Positions 22,970 through 34,290 are shown, counted from the stretch's first letter. The stretch: 64,000 bases of DNA from Perognathus longimembris pacificus (GCF_023159225.1 NC_063172.1:43529832-43593831), one strand, 5' to 3'. Notes: generated by a model from the sequence alone, not told the origin. Program-made: numbers and translations.

Positions 22970-23861
22970 TTTAACTCCATCGGCAGCCACAAGCCTGCAA
23001 ATGACAGGCAGACGCAGCAGGGGTCCTTTCACAGACTGCTCTGGGGCCACAGGCAGGCCGCTGGCCCCGCCCAGCCGCTGCAAGACCCTCAGCCCGGCCC
23101 AAAAGCAGCCCTCTCCCGAAAGCTCTGAAGCCGCCATGCCGGGGCTTCCCAAGCAGCGGAACCGAGCTTCCGCTGCGCTGTGCTCAGCCCGCCACGCTCG
23201 GCTGCCCAAAGACTTCCTCACTAGATGCCCAGCGCCGCCCGAGGCCACGCGGGCCTCAGCGCATGCCGCCACCTGTGAACCCCAACGGGGGCGCCGGCCC
23301 AGGTGGCCATACGTGCCTGGAGTGCCGCCACTGCCCGAGGCCATGTGGGCCCCAGCACATGCAGCTCGCGAACCCGGGGCTGTGCGGAGCCCAGACTGTA
23401 CTTCACGCCCAGCCCGCAACCCGACTCCCTCCAGCGCTACCTCCCGGGACTCGTGAAGCCCCTCTCAGTCCCGCACAGCTGGCGGGGGGCGCCAAACCGC
23501 TCCAGCGCTCACGCCACTGCCGCTCTTGGGCGCTAGGCCGCCCGCTGTTTCTCAAGCACCACTGCGGGGCTGAGCTGTCTGGCCCCGGGCACGCAGAGCA
23601 GGACCGACCCCAGCCCGAGGCCGCCGTCCTCATGCTCCCGGCCCGCTGCTCCACTGCCACATTTCCGGGGTAGGCATGCCCCGCTCCCTCCCCCGCCTGG
23701 TGCCAAATCGCCACGGCAGGGCAACTTTCTCTGGCACCACATCCCGCGAGACTCTCTTTGTGCGTGCCCCCCCCCATTTGGAGGACACATCCCACTCCTG
23801 AAACATGTACTGTACCCCAGAATTCCCGGCCATGCGATTCGCCCCGCGTTCGGGTGCCATA
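22970..23861. other. GC- and CpG-rich block of the provirus leader
   Basis: About 0.9 kb is strikingly richer in G, C and CpG than the surrounding AT-rich DNA. It starts just inside the 5' LTR in proviral orientation. Open frames of up to 195 codons on the minus strand and 151 codons on the plus strand cross it. They are explained by GC-rich composition and overlap each other. No family resemblance was seen. Confidence 0.7.
23842..23859 (-). promoter_or_regulatory. Provirus primer-binding site, tRNA-Lys-like
   Basis: On the minus strand the sequence starts TGGCACCCGAACGCGGGG, two bases after the LTR. The TGG start and CCCGAAC-type core resemble Lys-type sites, with differences that make the tRNA assignment uncertain. 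Confidence 0.7.
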
Positions 23862-24407
23862 TGTAAGGATCTGATGGATCCCTATGTCGGGGGGTTCTGG
23901 ACCCCTTTCTCCCCCAATTTTCCAGGGGAGAATGTGTCGGGCCTCTGAGGACCCTTTCCCCTTCATCTCCCGGGGAAATGCCTGAGCCATTACCAGACCG
24001 CTCTAAGCTGGAGTGGGATGCTGAAGTCCCCTTCATTGCCAGCCCCTACTGATGCAGAAAGAAGACTTCAGGGAAACGCCACGATGGTGGGATGCATCTC
24101 AGCCCCCAGAGGGCGGGCCAGAGAAATTTATTACGATGACAAAGGCAGAAGGGGAAGGACTTGGGGTGACTGACTGATTGGCTGACTGGACTGCCCCTCA
24201 AGTGGTGTCATGGAACTTCCTTTGTGGGCTGGACAACCCTATAATGGTGGCATGCATGTGTTCGCCTCCCGAGGGGCGGGGGGCTTCTTTTCCAGTTGAG
24301 GCCGAAAGGTGGGAGGGGCTCCCTCCCACACTGTCCCAGGGCTGGGGGAAGGGCAGCGTCTCGCTCTTGGCACCCTTCCTCCACCAAGGCCAGAACAGTC
24401 CCCAACA
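23862..24407 (-). mobile_element. Provirus 5' LTR
   Basis: It is 546 bp, the same length as the other LTR with about 16 differences, several at CpG sites. The minus-strand CCAAT (24177-24181) and AATAAA (24127-24132) positions match the other copy. Confidence 0.92.
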
Positions 24408-24760
24408 GTGAAGTACAGAGGAATTACACTTTCATACATAAGGCAGTAAGTACATTTCGTATCCAACTTGTTACCTCCTCCATCATTCCCCTGCCTCCCC
24501 CTCACCTTCCCTTCCCCCCCACCCCCGCAATGAGTTGTACAGTTGGTTTACACCAAATGGTTTTCTAAATATTGCTTTTGGAATGATTTGTCTTTTTATC
24601 CTTTGTCTCCCAATTTTGGTGTCCCCTTTCCCTTCCCTAGTTCTAATACACCTATATACAGTATTGAGGGTACTAAGATCAGATACAGTGATAGCAGGGT
24701 AAAACGATGGGAAGCGAATATGAGAGAAAAAGAAAAAAGAAATAACGGGGTACAGTTTCA
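24408..24760 (-). mobile_element. Right part of an old L1 3' end interrupted by the provirus
   Basis: It starts with the duplicated gtgaag, continues tacagaggaattacac and cagtaagtacatttcg, then a C-rich run near 24480-24530. On the minus strand that run is the G-rich tract typical of L1 3' UTRs. It is old and non-coding. Confidence 0.5.
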
Positions 24761-25008
24761 CATGGCATGTTGAAAATAGCTACAATTATTTTATCTCTTA
24801 CATTAAGCTCATTAACTTTTACTTTGCTTTTGGGACAGTGTTTGCTCTTGTGGAGGCATATTTTCACAAAACCAAGGGTTAGGAAAACAGCAGCAAAGTA
24901 ATTTAAATACAACTGACAATAGTGCGGGGCCAATTCAGAGCTTCACTTTATCAATTATGCTGCTTCATGTCCATGTGACAATTTTAAATTTGAGGTTTTG
25001 AATTTTTT

Positions 25009-25195
25009 TTGCCAGTCCTGGGGCTTGAACTTAGGGCCTGCACACTGTCCCTGAGCCTCTCTGTGCTCAAGGCTAGTGCTCTACCACAGCACCACTTCCA
25101 GCTGTTTCTGTCTATGTGGTTCTGAGGAATCAAACCCAGGGCTTCATGCATGCTAGGCAAGCACTCTATCACTAAGCCATATTCCCAGACCCCTG
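25009..25195 (-). mobile_element. IDL-Geo dimeric SINE
   Basis: The reverse-complement Geo tail (ccagtcctggggcttgaac) and ID-like head (gctaggcaagcactctatca, ccatattcccag) are both present, with a small deletion in the middle. Confidence 0.88.
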
Positions 25196-25262
25196 AAATT
25201 TTGTAATATTTTTAAGTTTTTGTCATATTTGATCAAAACTGGATGCAGTAAATCCATGAGTA

Positions 25263-27017
25263 GAGAGGAGGGAAGATGGTGCCATCTCAATAGGAAGGCA
25301 CCCCAACTTGCTCCAACTGAATATTGAGCTGGGAACTCCAGCACCCAACACCCCATCAAGAATCCAGCAAACCCAACAACCAGAAGCAACAGAGAAACAC
25401 AGGAAACGAAAAAGAACAAAAAAAAGAAGAGCCTATAACCTTCACAGAGCCAGAAAATCTCTGGGGTACCCCACCCACCCACCTGTCGACCCTGGCCCGC
25501 ACAGGGCCAGGCTGGGAAAGGGGACCCAGCACCGGCAAACCAACTGCCAAAAAGTTACGCCAGGAGTGCAGAGTCCACACAGCAGGAGCTCTGTGGATCC
25601 CAGATGGAGCGCAGACCGACTGAGACAGATGGCGGCCCAGGACTGAACGGCAGGGAACAGACATAAACAGCAGGGGCACAGGGTGACACAGACAGGGAGA
25701 GCTGGACGGATGGGGAGAGCCGGGACCGCCACCACCAAATGACCGATCGCCACACCCCAGCACCACAGCCCCGAAAAGCCCACAGCAGCGCGGGACACAC
25801 ACAATCCAGGATCAGTAAGTCCCCCATTACCTCCCCAATGGGAGACCAGCTCTAGCAGAGACCCAAACCCTACAAAGAAGCTAGAGCTCCCTCCCTACCC
25901 CTCCCTAACCCAAGGAAACAAAGGAACCCCATATCTGGCGGCTCTAGGACCCTACAGCCTTTGGGAGGACACGGGAGCTAGCAGAGGTGGAGCGGCGCCC
26001 AACAAGGGGACCGGGAAACACCTTAGTCAGGCATTCCTCCAAAGCCCCAGCGGAGGAGCCTGAATCTGGCCACACCAGCCCCGCCCCCTCCGCAGCAGAG
26101 GCCCGGAGACTGGTAGGCATTGGAAGCCCCACCTGAGGCGCCTGGTCCTCGCGGACTTTTTGAACAACAGTCACAGGCTTGCTGGTGTGCAATACCAGCC
26201 CAGCGGGGACACTTGGGCCCGAATACACACACCCCTCACAGCAGAGGCGCAGAGAGTCTGTGGGCACCAACCCGCGCCCAGACACTTGAACCTGCTGGGG
26301 TCCACACATACCGCCCCCAACAGCAGACTCGCGAGAGGGCACAAGCACCCTCCAACAACTCGGGGCAGCATGTCCACAAAGGAAGCACTAGAGTGCACAC
26401 GCACATGCCCCCCACAGAGGGGCAACGTGGGCCAGCGTGCTAGCCCTCCAGCAGGATCTCCTGCACAAGCAGGAAAATTACAACACCCGCTCTGTTAGGC
26501 GCACTCCACACAAGGTGGGCAGGGCCCCCCAGCGACAGTGCCCGCTCTGATAGGTGCACTCCACACAGGTGGGTGGGCTGCCCCTCAACATCAACACCTG
26601 CTCCGACAGGAGCAGTCCACACAGGTGGGCCCGCCGCCTTTCAGCGGCAAATCTCAATCTGAGAAGTGAGCTCCTCTGACCACACGGTACCAAGTAGGAA
26701 AAAGAAGCATAGAAGAGAAAAGTCTCCATGCTACGCTGAATCAGCAACCCGCAAACCCCCACCAGGGGCACCCTAGGGTCAGTACAACATAGCGGCAGGA
26801 CGCTATCCCACAGAGAAAAACACAGAACCTACACACCCACAAGTGCAAGGAGGGTGACCACACCAGCAACAACCGAGACAGTCATGCTCACCCATTGGGC
26901 AGTGAGGTTCAACAGTCAAACTAAAACCCAGAACCAGGACACAAACAAGTCTCCCACTGACGGACCAGCAGGAACCAGCACAAAGCCAACCCAAAGACAC
27001 CACCTACAGATCTCCAG
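25263..27017 (+). promoter_or_regulatory. L1 5' UTR/promoter region
   Basis: A G/C-rich, non-coding stretch opens with gagaggagggaagatggtgc at the insertion point. Its open frames overlap on both strands and show no family resemblance. It contains degenerate tandem units near 26482-26640. By position it is the internal promoter of the L1. Confidence 0.75.
26482..26640 (+). repeat. Degenerate tandem units in the L1 5' UTR
   Basis: Three consecutive units of about 55-60 bases share cccgctctg/cctgctccg starts, a cactccacacaggtggg core and a GC-rich end. Confidence 0.75.
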
Positions 27018-28149
27018 ATGTGCAAATCACAAAGAAATATTACAAATTTCATGAAAGGGCAAGCCAACTCGCCAGCTCCGAAAAGCAGTATGACTGAAGA
27101 GGAGATGGAGAATAAAAAAAAAAAAAACTGAGGCTATGATAGCAGAAATGATGGAAAGCGTCAGGAACAAATTCAGAAAACAATTCCAGGAGTTTAGAAT
27201 GGAAGTCTCGAAGGACATCCAGGAAGCCAAGAAAGAAATGGAAGCAAAAATGGATACAGTGCAAACCTCCCTTAAAGAAGATCTTAACATCCTGAGAAGC
27301 AAAATGCATGAAAAAATAGATTTAAAATACAACTCTTTAAAAGAAAAAATTTCCACGATCAGAGCTGATCTGGCAACCATAAATAGCTCCATGACATCCA
27401 TAAACTCCACACTTGAAACCACATCACAAAGAATAAATCATATTGCAACCTGAATCTCGATGTTGGATGATGATGCAGCCGATAAGGACCAGAAAATTAC
27501 CACACTCCAAGAAACGGTAAAAACTCTAGGGCAGACTAATCCAGGAGCAAGTGGACAAAGAAAAGAAATATAATCTGTGCATAATTGGAATAGAAGAAGG
27601 GGCCGAATACCAGAGCAGAGGGCTTCAACATATTTTCATTAAAGTGATTGCAGAAAACTTCCCCAATCTCACAAGGAACCTCACCCAGATAACCGAAGCC
27701 TGTAGGACGTCTGGCAGACCAGACCCTAGAAAATCCTCGCCCAGGCACATAATAATCAAGACTTCAGATCTCAAGAATAAAGAGCAAATTTTGAATGCAG
27801 CCAAAGCGAAGAAAAGATTTATTACAATGGGAAGAGGATCCGAATAACAGCAGACCTCTCCACACAAACCTACCACGCACGAAGAGCATGGAAGAACACA
27901 ATCCAAGTCCTACAGGCCAACAATTGCCAACCGAGAATTAGACATCCAGTGAAACTACAATTCACATTTGAGGGGAAAACCAGATCTTTCCATAGCAAAG
28001 AGGATCTAAAGGAGTATGTGAATAAAAAACCAGCCTTACAGCGAATTCTAAGAGGGGAACCCCACCCAACAGATATCGTACAGAACACACAGACAGAAAC
28101 AGAAAGAAACTACAATAGCCAGAGCCCAACAGAAAGAGCAGCTCATTAA
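27018..28149 (+). pseudogene. L1 ORF1 (RNA-binding chaperone), frameshifted
   Basis: The frame starts at atgtgcaaatcacaaag. It shifts at the A run 27114-27127, meets a stop at 27451-27453 and shifts again before 27551. The middle is Glu/Lys-rich and coiled-coil-like (about 27136-27450). The RRM and C-terminal domain follow, with NLCIIGIEEG and SPRHIIIKTS motifs, and near the end QFTFEGKTRSF. L1 ORF1p normally trimerises through the coiled coil and coats L1 RNA. Here it cannot be made intact. The stop is at 28147-28149. Confidence 0.9.
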
Positions 28150-28198
28150 AGACAAGAAAAAAAAAATAAAAGGAGAAGAAAAACAGCCTAACAGGAAA

Positions 28199-31100
28199 AT
28201 GGAAGGGGGAAAAACACTCTTATCCTTGATTTCTTTGAATATAAATGGTATAAACTCTCCAATAAAGAGGAGCAGACTGACAGAGTGGATCCTCAAACAA
28301 AAAGTTGCCATCTGTTGTCTTCAAGAGACTCATCTTACAGCAAGGACTAAAAACAGGCTTCGAATGAAAGATGGAACAAGATCTGCCAAGCAAACGCACC
28401 TACCAAAATGGCAGGTGTAGCCATCGTGGTCAAAGACAAGCTGGACTTCTCATTAAAATCAACTCTAAAAGACAAAGAAGGACACTACATTTTAATACAA
28501 GGAAAAATCCAGAATCAAGACATCACAGGGCTGGAGATATGGCCTAGTGGCAAGAGTGCCTGCCTCGGATACACGAGGCCCTAGGATCGATTCCCCAGCA
28601 CCACATATGCAGAAAACGGCCAGAAGCGGCGCTGTGGCTCAAGTGGCAGAGTGCTAGCCTTGAGCGGGAAGAAGCCAGGGACAGTGCTCAGGCCCTGAGT
28701 CCAAGGCCCAGGACTGGCCAAAAAAAAAAAAAAAAAAAAAAGACATCACAGTTATAAATGTATACTCACCAAACAAAAGAGGCCCTACATATGTCAAGCA
28801 AATTCTCACAGAACTACAGAACAAGGTAGACCCAAACACAATCATAGTGGATGAGTTTAATACCCCACTATCTCCAAAAGACAGATCCAACACCCAGAGG
28901 ATCAGCAAGGGAGCTGAGGACCTAAGTAACACCATATCCCAAATGGGTCTGACAGATCTATACAGAATCTTCCACCCTACAGAGACCCAATACACCTTCT
29001 TCTCAGCAGCCCATGGATCATACTCCAAAATAGACCATGTCATAGCCCACACAAAGAACCTAAGCAAATACAAAGTATTGATCTCATCCCATGTATTATA
29101 TCTGACCACAGTGGAATAAAGGTAACCCTCAATAACAACGGTTACCACAGAGGCTATACACATTCTTGGAGGCTAAACCCCACACTGTTATCCAACACTT
29201 GGGCCACAGACCAAATTAAGGATGAAATTAACGAATTCCTAAGCCACAACGACAATGAAAATACATCACAAAGAAACCTATGAGATACAGCTAAAGCAGT
29301 ACTGAGGGGCAAGATCATTGCCCTCAGCACTCACATTAAAAATATGGAAGCAGAGCAGGTGAATAACCTCACAATGAAACTAAAACAACTGGAGAAACAA
29401 GAAATGATCAAATCTAAACTGACTAGGAGGAGAGAGATCACAAAGATTAAAGAAGAGATAAATCTGATTGAAAATAGAAAGACCACTCAACAAATAAATA
29501 AGACTAAAAGCTGGTTCTTTGAGAAAATAAATAAAATTGACAGACCCCTCGCAAGACTTACAAAAAAAGAAGAGAAGAGACTCATATAAGTAAAATCAGG
29601 GACTCCACCAGAAAAATTACAATAATAACACATGATATTCAAACAATCATAAGGAACTATTTCCAGAACCTCTACTCACTAAAAAACAATAATTTTACAG
29701 AAATGGATCAATTCTTAGAGAAGTATAAACTGCCCAAACTGAACCAAGAAGAAATAAATCAACTAAATAAAGCAATAACTTACAGTGAGATACAGGGGGT
29801 AATCAAGAGTCTCCCAACAAAGAAAAGCCCAGGCCCAGATGGATTCACCAATGAATTCTATAAAACCTTTAGTGAGGAGCTAATACCAATACTCCTCATA
29901 CTCTTCTGCGAAATAGAAACAGAGGGAGAAATCCCAAACTCATTCTATGAAGCTAATATTATACTCATCCCCAAACCAGGCAAAGACCCAATAAAAAGAA
30001 AGAACTACAGACCAATATCACTAATGAACAGAGATGCAAAGCTGCTCAATAAAATATGAGCTAACAGGATCCAGAAACTGATCAAGAACATTATACATCA
30101 TGACCAAGTAGGCTTCATCCCACAGACACAGGGATGGTTCAACATTCGTAAATCAATGTAATTCACCACATAAACAGAACTAAAATCAAGAATCACATTG
30201 TTATCTCAGTCGATGCCCAAAAAGCCTTTGACAAAATACAACATCCATACTTATTAAAAGCTCTGGAGAAAACAGGAATAGATGGAACATTCCTCAAAAC
30301 AATAAAAGCCATATACAACAGACCAACTGCTAATATCATATTAAATGTGGAGAAACTAAAATCATTCCCTCTAAACTCAGGAACAAGACAAGGATGCCCA
30401 CTCTCCCCACTTCTTTTCAACATAGTGCTAGAATCCCTAACCATAGCAATAAGGCAAGTGGAGGACATCAAAGGGATCCACATCGGCAAGGGAGAAATCA
30501 AGCTATCCCTATTCGCAGACGACATGATCTTATATCTGAAGGACACAAAAAACTCAGTCCCCAAACTCCTACACCTAATAAACCATTTTGTCAAAGTAGC
30601 AGGATACAAAATCAATCCACAAAAGTCAGCAGCTTTTCTGTACACCAGCAATGTACAAGCAGAAAAGGAAATTATGGAAACAATTCCATTTACAGTAGCC
30701 AAAAAAAAGAATAAAGTACCTAGGGATCAGCCTAACCAAATACATGAAGGACTTATTTAATGAGAACTATAAAAATCTAAAAAGGGAAATCAAAGAAGAC
30801 ACAAGGAGATGGAAAGACCTCCCATACTTATGGGTAGGCAGAATCAATATAGTGAAAATGGCCATATTGCCAAAATTGTTATACAAATTCAATGCAATCC
30901 CCATCAAAATCCTAGCTACATTCATCACTGAAATAGAGAAAGCAACTCATAAATTCATATGGAACAGCAAAAGACCTAGAATAGCCAAAGCAATTCTAGG
31001 CAAAAAAAAAAAAAGCAGTGCAGGAGTTATCACAATACCAGACTTCAAGCTTTACTATAGAGCCATCATAACAAAAACAGCCTGGTATTGTAATAAAAAC

Positions 31101-32236
31101 AGACCTGAAGACCAATGGAATAGAATTGAAGACCCAGAAATAAAACCACACTCTTACAGTCAGCTGATATTTGACAAAGGAGCTAAAGACATACAATGGA
31201 AAAAACAGAGCCTCTTCAACTACTGGTGCTGGGAAAACTAGGCAGCCATATGCAGAAAACTCAAAGTAGACCCTAGCCTATCACCATGCACCAAGAAATG
31301 GATCAAAGACCTCAACATCAGACCTGAATCCTTGAAAGTACTGAAGGACAGAGTAGGAAAGATGCTAGAACTTATAGGCACAGGACGGAACTTCCTGAAT
31401 AGAGTCCTGGGGCACAACAAATAGCGGAGAGACTCGACAAATGGGACTACTACAAAATAAAAAGTTTCTGCACAGCTAAGGGCATAGCCACCAAACTAGA
31501 AAGACAGCCAGCCATATGGGAACGGATCTTTACCAGCACAGCAACAGACAAAGGCCTAATATCTGTCATCTACAGAGAACTCAAAAAACTAAGCCCCTCC
31601 ACGCCAAATAAACCAATTAGGAAATGGGCAAAGGAGTTAAGCGAGATTTCACAATAGAAGAGATAAAAATGGCAAAGAAACATATGAGGAAATGTTCAAC
31701 ATCCCTGGCAGTAAAGCAAATGCAAATAAAAACAACCCTGAGATACCACCTCACTCCAGTTAGAATGGCCTATACTTTGAACTCAGGCAACAACAAATGC
31801 TGGAGGAGGAGTGGGGAAAGAGGAACCCTTCTCCATTGTTGGTGGGAGTGAAAATTAGTATAACCACTTTGGAGAACAGTATGCAGGTTCCTCAAAAAGC
31901 TCAACATAGACCTACCCTATGACCCAACCATACCACTACTAGGCATCTATCCTGAACAACAGGTCTCAAGATATCAAAAAGACACCTGCACATCCATGTT
32001 TATCACTGCACAATTCACAATAGCCAAATATGGAAACAACCCAGATGCCCCTCCACAGATGAATGGATCCAAAAAATATGGTACCTATACACAATGGAAT
32101 ACTACATAGCGATTTGAAATGGTGAAATATTGGTATTTGCAGGGAAATGGTCAGGACTTGAACTAATAATGTTGAGTGAGACAAGCCTAGAACACAGAAA
32201 ACAAAGGGGCATGATCTCCTTGATATATGACTGTTA
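28199..32236 (+). pseudogene. L1 ORF2 (endonuclease/reverse transcriptase), disrupted
   Basis: The frame opens MEGGKTLLSLISLNINGINS with the endonuclease signature N-X-N-X-I and QETHL. A frameshift or stop follows near 28420. A SINE interrupts at 28528. The endonuclease resumes with FNTPLSPKDRS and SKIDHVI. After more breaks at 29117-29119 and 29281, the reverse transcriptase has [28 protein letters not shown] and the catalytic FADDMILYL (near 30515). The C-terminal part runs to about 32236 through several stops. The family normally nicks genomic DNA and reverse-transcribes L1 RNA; this copy cannot. Confidence 0.93.
28528..28740 (+). mobile_element. Young IDL-Geo SINE inside L1 ORF2
   Basis: A full dimer with a long uninterrupted A tail is flanked by agacatcaca at 28518-28527 and 28741-28750. 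It is nearly identical to the copy at 14041. It inserted after the L1. Confidence 0.96.
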
Positions 32237-33324
32237 AGGTGGGGGGAGGGGGAGACAGTAGAGACCAGGTCTGTGAAACCAAAAACCTCTTCTCAAATGG
32301 TATTGCCCACAGGTTTGGGTCAGTGACCCCACATTATGTAACTAAAACCAAACAATTACTCAAGATATAAAGGTCAAAAATAGACCTCTCAGTGTATCAC
32401 AATAGCTGAAAAGCTATGTATATACGTTCATAAAAGACAAGGATAAGCAAACCCTATTGCCGACATTACATTTAAAGCCCTAGGCTAATTTCCTTTGGCG
32501 TAGGCCACGTGGCTACTGTATATGTTTTTGGTACATTGTATATTGTATATATGTCTACCTGACCTAGGGAAGGGAAAGAAAAACAGGGTGTAAGATATCA
32601 CAAGAAATGCACACACTACCCTACTATGTAACTGTACCCCTTTTGCACAACACCTTGTCAAAAAATTGTTTAATTAATAAATAAATTATAAAAAAAAATA
32701 AAATTAAAAAAAAATAAATCCATGAGTAAGGCTGCACTTTATAAGAAGTTAAAACCAGTCAAGGTCTTTTCTATTTCATTTGAAGGGTAGAAAGTTACAA
32801 AGAAAAGAAATTTCTCCAGAACATTCACAGTAGGGCAGAAATTTTAAATTATTGCTATCCTATCAGGCTCAGTTGCAAATCCTGGGCCTGCCAACTATGA
32901 ACTCTGACCAGTAGCCAATCACATGGCCTTTCTAAAGCCATCTCCTTCATTCCAATACTGCCTTGTAGTGTCGTGTTATTTGGCACAGTGCCTGCCATGA
33001 GGCTAACATTACAGAATGTTGACTCTTTCTGCTATCATTACTGTAAAATAGGGGTCCGAAGAAAGAAATTCTTTCACTTAGCATCAATTCATATAACACA
33101 AATATACTCACACCTGAGAAGGACTCGCCACAATTTTACCATAGTTTAAAGTTCTATAAACTCTAATCAGTACACAAAATTATGGACACCTGGACTAATA
33201 ATTTTATTTATTTAGAAATGAGATTGTTTAGTACTAAACAATTCTCTATCAAATATGCCTCTTGGTAGACTTATCAGAGAATAAAAAATGAAACGAAGAT
33301 TAAAATGTAGAGACTACTTGGGAG

Positions 33325-33800
33325 TAAAATAATGCTTCATCCACATCTTTGGTGAAATTTGTTATATTTGTCTTTTTTGATTATAGCTAACTGGAGTGAC
33401 ATGATATCTCACTGTGGTTTTACTTTGCACTTCCTTGATGACTTTTGAGATTGAGCAGTTTTTCATATGCTTTTTGGCTAGTTGCACAGCTTCTTAATGT
33501 CTGTTTCATCCTTTGGCCCTTTTTAAAACTTGCCTGGTTAGAGGAAATTGGTCATTCTTTTTAGTTCTTTGTGTATTCTGGATCCAGTTTTTTTGTTCCT
33601 TGAGACAAAGTCCTATGATGAATCCTAGTTGGCCTCAAATTCTGTTCCTCCTATTTTACTTCCCAAGTTCTAAGATTACAAGTGTGCTCCACCATGCCCA
33701 GCTACATGACCACTAAATTATGTTAATTACTTCTTTTACTGTGTGGAAGCTTCATAACTTGATATAGTCCCATTTGTCTATTTTTATTTTTTTGCCTGTG
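33325..33800 (-). mobile_element. Old antisense L1 fragment with nested B1
   Basis: Motifs gacatgatatctcactgtgg, tttgcacttccttgatga and cttttactgtgtggaagc are antisense L1 ORF2 text. The stretch is broken by the B1-like insert at 33588-33703. Confidence 0.75.
33588..33703 (-). mobile_element. B1-like SINE nested in old L1
   Basis: A T run is followed by antisense B1 text: ttggcctcaaattctgttcc, cttcccaagttctaagatta, gctccaccatgcccagc. Confidence 0.75.
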
Positions 33801-33884
33801 CCTTCTATCAGTTATGGGAGTGTGAGAAGAACAGGGATCTGACACTATCATGGCCAGCTAGTGTTGGATAAGCAGGTTCCAACC

Positions 33885-33995
33885 CTGTTCTACCATTTCT
33901 TAACTGGTGAGCCTTGACAACGTACTTCTGTAAAATGGAATTTATGGCAATCATTTTATCATAAAGTTTTTTTAAGATTAAATTAGAAGAGAGAG
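33885..33995 (+). mobile_element. MIR SINE fragment
   Basis: The block cttgacaacgtacttctgta, then aaaatggaatttatgg, fits the sense MIR core. It is strongly diverged. Confidence 0.55.
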
Positions 33996-34230
33996 CCAGG
34001 TGCTAGTGAATCACAACTGTAATCCTAACTACTCAGGAGACAGAGCTGAGACTCATGGTACAAAGACAGCTAGGCAGGAAAGTCTGTGAGACTCTTATCT
34101 CCAATTAATGACAGAAAAAGCTGGACGTGGAGCTGTGGCTCAAGTGGTAGAGCACTAGCCTTGAGCAATAGTGCTCAGGATTCATGTCCAGGCCCTGAGT
34201 TCAAGCGTCACAGCTGACAAGTAAATGAGA
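33996..34230 (+). mobile_element. B1-head/Geo-tail composite SINE
   Basis: The head has cacaactgtaatcctaacta. The middle has gtctgtgagactcttatctc. The tail has ctgtggctcaagtggtagag and ccctgagttcaagc. Confidence 0.85.
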
Positions 34231-34290
34231 GGGGGCTGAGGTTATAGCTCAGTGGAAGAACATGTACTTAGTATAAAAGCCCCCCTCACA
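34231..34290 (+). mobile_element. ID-like SINE monomer
   Basis: The sequence ggggctgaggttatagctca followed by gtggaagaacatgtact is a single ID-type monomer directly after the composite SINE. Confidence 0.6.

Larger units (their letters stand above)
19397..23861 (-). mobile_element. Provirus internal region, no recognisable viral genes
   Basis: Reading from the 5' side (high coordinates), it has a primer-binding site, a GC-rich block (about 22970-23860), a purine-rich tract near 22950-22975, a (CA)n run, an old SINE, a (TA)n run, another purine-rich tract near 20222-20247 and a terminal polypurine tract at 19397-19420. Open frames are all under 200 codons. None shows a zinc knuckle, DTG protease or YXDD motif. 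The old SINE looks more diverged than the two LTRs, so it may have been carried in before insertion. Confidence 0.75.
18851..24407 (-). mobile_element. Non-coding ERVK-type provirus, antisense to ZNF704
   Basis: Two 546-bp LTRs in the same orientation flank a 4,465-bp internal region. The outer boundary carries the 6-bp duplicate gtgaag (18845-18850 and 24408-24413), the size expected for class II (ERVK) integration. LTRs begin TG and end CA on both strands. A primer-binding site next to 24407's LTR and a purine tract next to the 19396 LTR give minus-strand orientation. The LTRs differ at about 16 positions and no indels by eye, about 3%. I recognised no gag, protease, RT, integrase or envelope motif. 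At 5.56 kb it resembles the size class of non-autonomous rodent elements such as ETn, but I claim no homology. Confidence 0.9.
25263..32714 (+). mobile_element. Full-length L1 LINE, defective
   Basis: The element is flanked by a perfect 14-bp duplicate, taaatccatgagta, at 25249-25262 and 32715-32728. It has a GC-rich 5' UTR of about 1.75 kb, a broken ORF1 (27018-28149), a broken ORF2 (28199 to about 32236), a G-rich tract in the 3' UTR (about 32238-32257) and an A-rich tail. A young SINE sits in ORF2. It is in sense orientation to ZNF704, so its internal poly(A) signals lie on the transcribed strand. Frameshifts and stops make it non-autonomous. Confidence 0.95.

Noticed and set aside
22931..23990. 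Overlapping GC-rich open frames of 136-195 codons in the provirus
   Set aside because: They occur on both strands in several frames, lack any recognised retroviral or cellular motif, and fit GC-rich composition.
25308..26771. Many overlapping open frames of 60-148 codons
   Set aside because: They lie in the GC-rich L1 5' UTR and conflict with each other. No family resemblance.
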